Program-made: the position numbers and the translations under genes
Assembly (NCBI GenBank): GCA_013151115.1
Contig: JAADIW010000096.1
Location: 1 to 6,544, forward strand
Direction: 5' to 3'
Source of the DNA: Caldisericota bacterium
GTDB taxonomy: Bacteria; Bipolaricaulota; Bipolaricaulia; Bipolaricaulales; Bipolaricaulaceae
DNA: 6,544 nt
The notes under the pieces: generated by a model
Seen by the model: the letters and a program-made list of their open reading frames with translations, nothing else
Databases searched by the model: none
Told to the model about the DNA's origin: nothing
Part shown: positions 5,160 to 6,544 of the stretch, in pieces
Numbering within the stretch: the stretch's first letter is position 1
How the letters are laid out: each line of letters begins with the position of its first letter

Positions 5160-6544
5160 CAGAACCCCCGGGAGATACCCAGGAAGAGCTTCCCCTCCCC
5201 CAACTCGGGCGCCAGGGGGTACACCACGCCGGCGAGCACATTCAGCCGGAGGAAGCCCCCGAGGGCCTCGAGCCTCGCGAGGAGCACGAGCCCCCCCTCG
5301 GCCACCCACGGCCCCTCGTCGAGCCGCGCCGCGCTGACGAACGCCCCCGGGAGCACCCGGTTGAGGAGGAAAAGGCCGCCGATGCGGTAGTCCTCTTCCC
5401 ACGGGGGGATCCACAGGGTCGCCTGGAGGAGGAGCTTTTCGTGCCCCCTTCCCCGGAAGGAGAAGAGCTCCTCCAGGCCGAAGGCCAGGAGATCGGGGAT
5501 CCCCTCGGTGGCCCGCCCGAACCCGGCCGAGAGCTGGAGGTAGGTGCGGGGGGCGAGGCGCACCTCCTTCCCCAGCGAGAGCCAGAACCGGTGGTCATCG
5601 CCGCTGTAGAGGAGGGAGAGGTTCCCCCAGTACACATCGGTGGTCACCTCGAACCAGGAGAGGTCCAGGAACGGGACCACCTCCGTGTCGGGGAGCTTGA
5701 ACGCCCCCAAGCTCGCGGCGCCTGAGAGCTGCCAAAAGCCCCCGGCGATCCCCACATCGGGCGTCGTCCAGAGGTACTGCGTCCAAGCGATGGCCCCGAT
5801 CAGCCCGTCGTCGTCCCGCACCTGGGCCCAGGCGTTGAGCTCCCCCGTGCGGCCGTACCGCACGAACCCCGTGACGTAGCGCTGCTGGGGGTGGATGGCC
5901 CAGGCGAACCGGTCCAGGTATCCCCCCTGGATCGCCCCGGAGCTCGGATCGAGCACCTCCAGATAATAGGCGTCGAGCGGGAGGTCGTTCCTCCCGAAGA
6001 TGACCACGAACTGGCGGGGGTAGTGGTTGTTGAGCCGGTCGACATCCGGTACCCGGTGCTCGGGATCCACGCTGACGCGGACCGGGCGGAAGGGGGTGGA
6101 GACGGTGATCACCTCCACGGGCGTCCGCGGGTCCGGGGCCCAGGTCAGGCGTTCCTCCTCCCCTTCGTCATCCCCCACGAGGGACACTTCCACGGGCAGG
6201 GCGCCGTTCCCCCGGAACGCCAGGGTGATGTCCGTCTCGTAACGGTCGTCGCCCACGGGGCGGGTACGGAAGGAGACCACCTCGTAGTCCGCCTGTGCCT
6301 CCCCCGCCACCCACGCGGAGAAGAACCCCCCGAGATCCCTCCCGGTCTCCTCCTCCAACACCCTGCGGAACGCATTCACCGTCAGATCTCGACCGGCGTA
6401 GCGCTCGTGCACCTCCTTCAGCGCGCGCCGGAACGCGTCCTCCCCCAGGTAATGGGCCAGGGCCCGGACGATGAGGTAACCCTTGTCGTAGATGCGCACG
6501 TAATCGGCGTTGTGGTAGCGCACGTCCTTGTACGGTTTCACCAC
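5159..6544 (-). CDS. M1-type metallopeptidase C-terminal region fused to a probable outer-membrane beta-barrel (5' end outside window)
   Basis: The 461 visible codons run in from the right edge, so the start and the expected HEXXH...E zinc site are outside. Residues 14-80 match the M1 (gluzincin) peptidase C-terminal region: IYDKGYLIVRALAHYLGE (18-35), with Y19 in the position of the catalytic tyrosine of the Y.KG motif, then YAGRDLTVNAFRRVLEEETGRDLGGFF, which continues the family pattern to AWVAG (77-81). Residues 85-172 look like the beta-sandwich that follows in M1 proteins, ending VDPEHRVPDVDRLNNHYP. From about 175 on, the protein is alternating polar/hydrophobic strands rich in Trp, Tyr and Gly. 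It has an FSFRGRG segment (361-367) reminiscent of the Omp85-family RG motif and ends LFLGISRGF, with a terminal Phe as in the outer-membrane barrel signature recognised by BamA. The stop is 10 bases before pheT. The peptidase part is well supported. The barrel part is inferred from pattern, and an unrelated extracellular beta domain is the alternative. Confidence 0.75.
   Translation of the reverse strand: MVKPYKDVRYHNADYVRIYDKGYLIVRALAHYLGEDAFRRALKEVHERYAGRDLTVNAFRRVLEEETGRDLGGFFSAWVAGEAQADYEVVSFRTRPVGDDRYETDITLAFRGNGALPVEVSLVGDDEGEEERLTWAPDPRTPVEVITVSTPFRPVRVSVDPEHRVPDVDRLNNHYPRQFVVIFGRNDLPLDAYYLEVLDPSSGAIQGGYLDRFAWAIHPQQRYVTGFVRYGRTGELNAWAQVRDDDGLIGAIAWTQYLWTTPDVGIAGGFWQLSGAASLGAFKLPDTEVVPFLDLSWFEVTTDVYWGNLSLLYSGDDHRFWLSLGKEVRLAPRTYLQLSAGFGRATEGIPDLLAFGLEELFSFRGRGHEKLLLQATLWIPPWEEDYRIGGLFLLNRVLPGAFVSAARLDEGPWVAEGGLVLLARLEALGGFLRLNVLAGVVYPLAPELGEGKLFLGISRGF

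Noticed and set aside
5149..5241. Upstream extension of pheT to a start at 5241
   Set aside because: The extra 31 residues lie inside the upstream gene and do not resemble PheT. The ATG at 5148 has a strong AAGGAGG site and begins the conserved MRVSLRWL sequence.
2686..5725. Several plus-strand frames of 60-290 codons antisense to pheT and to the peptidase-barrel gene
   Set aside because: They mirror the codon structure of the real genes, have repetitive acidic, His or Pro-rich composition, and lack convincing start signals.

Overview
The window is about 6.5 kb of GC-rich bacterial DNA with little space between genes. Samples of 60 bases counted by eye give 45/60 G+C inside pheT and 41/60 inside tsaE, but only 31/60 and 33/60 inside the flavin reductase-like gene. 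A probable outer-membrane beta-barrel suggests a diderm bacterium. A stand-alone MetE/UROD-like protein and bis-MGD cofactor genes would fit an anaerobic or deep-branching lineage, and Bipolaricaulota (OP1/Acetothermia) is one guess. There is no rRNA or marker match to test this.

Layout. (1) Positions 1-937, minus strand: mobA (molybdenum cofactor guanylyltransferase) overlaps by 10 bases the 5' part of an fdhD-like gene that leaves the window at its left edge. Both serve molybdenum or tungsten bis-MGD enzymes such as formate dehydrogenase. (2) Positions 938-1014: a short divergent intergenic region containing a symmetric nested inverted repeat. (3) Positions 1015-1743, plus strand: a 242-residue protein equivalent to the zinc-binding half of cobalamin-independent methionine synthase (MetE/UROD-like fold), exact function unknown. 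(4) Positions 1769-2320, minus strand: a flavin reductase-like FMN-binding split-barrel protein, convergent with the previous gene and clearly less GC-rich. (5) Positions 2385-6544, minus strand: a tight cluster read from high to low coordinates. It consists of a 5'-truncated M1-type metallopeptidase with a probable C-terminal outer-membrane beta-barrel, then pheT (phenylalanyl-tRNA synthetase beta subunit), then tsaE (t6A tRNA-modification ATPase). The gaps are 10 bases and 1 base.

How the genes fit together. MobA and FdhD form a cofactor-maturation pair. PheT and TsaE both act on translation and tRNA. The surface-peptidase gene upstream of pheT has no obvious functional link. pheS, the usual neighbour of pheT, is not in the window.

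I see no CRISPR array, insertion sequence, tRNA, rRNA or defence system. The observations most worth checking are the peptidase-barrel fusion, the nested inverted repeat between divergent genes, and the stand-alone MetE-like zinc protein. Most of the window is ordinary housekeeping sequence.
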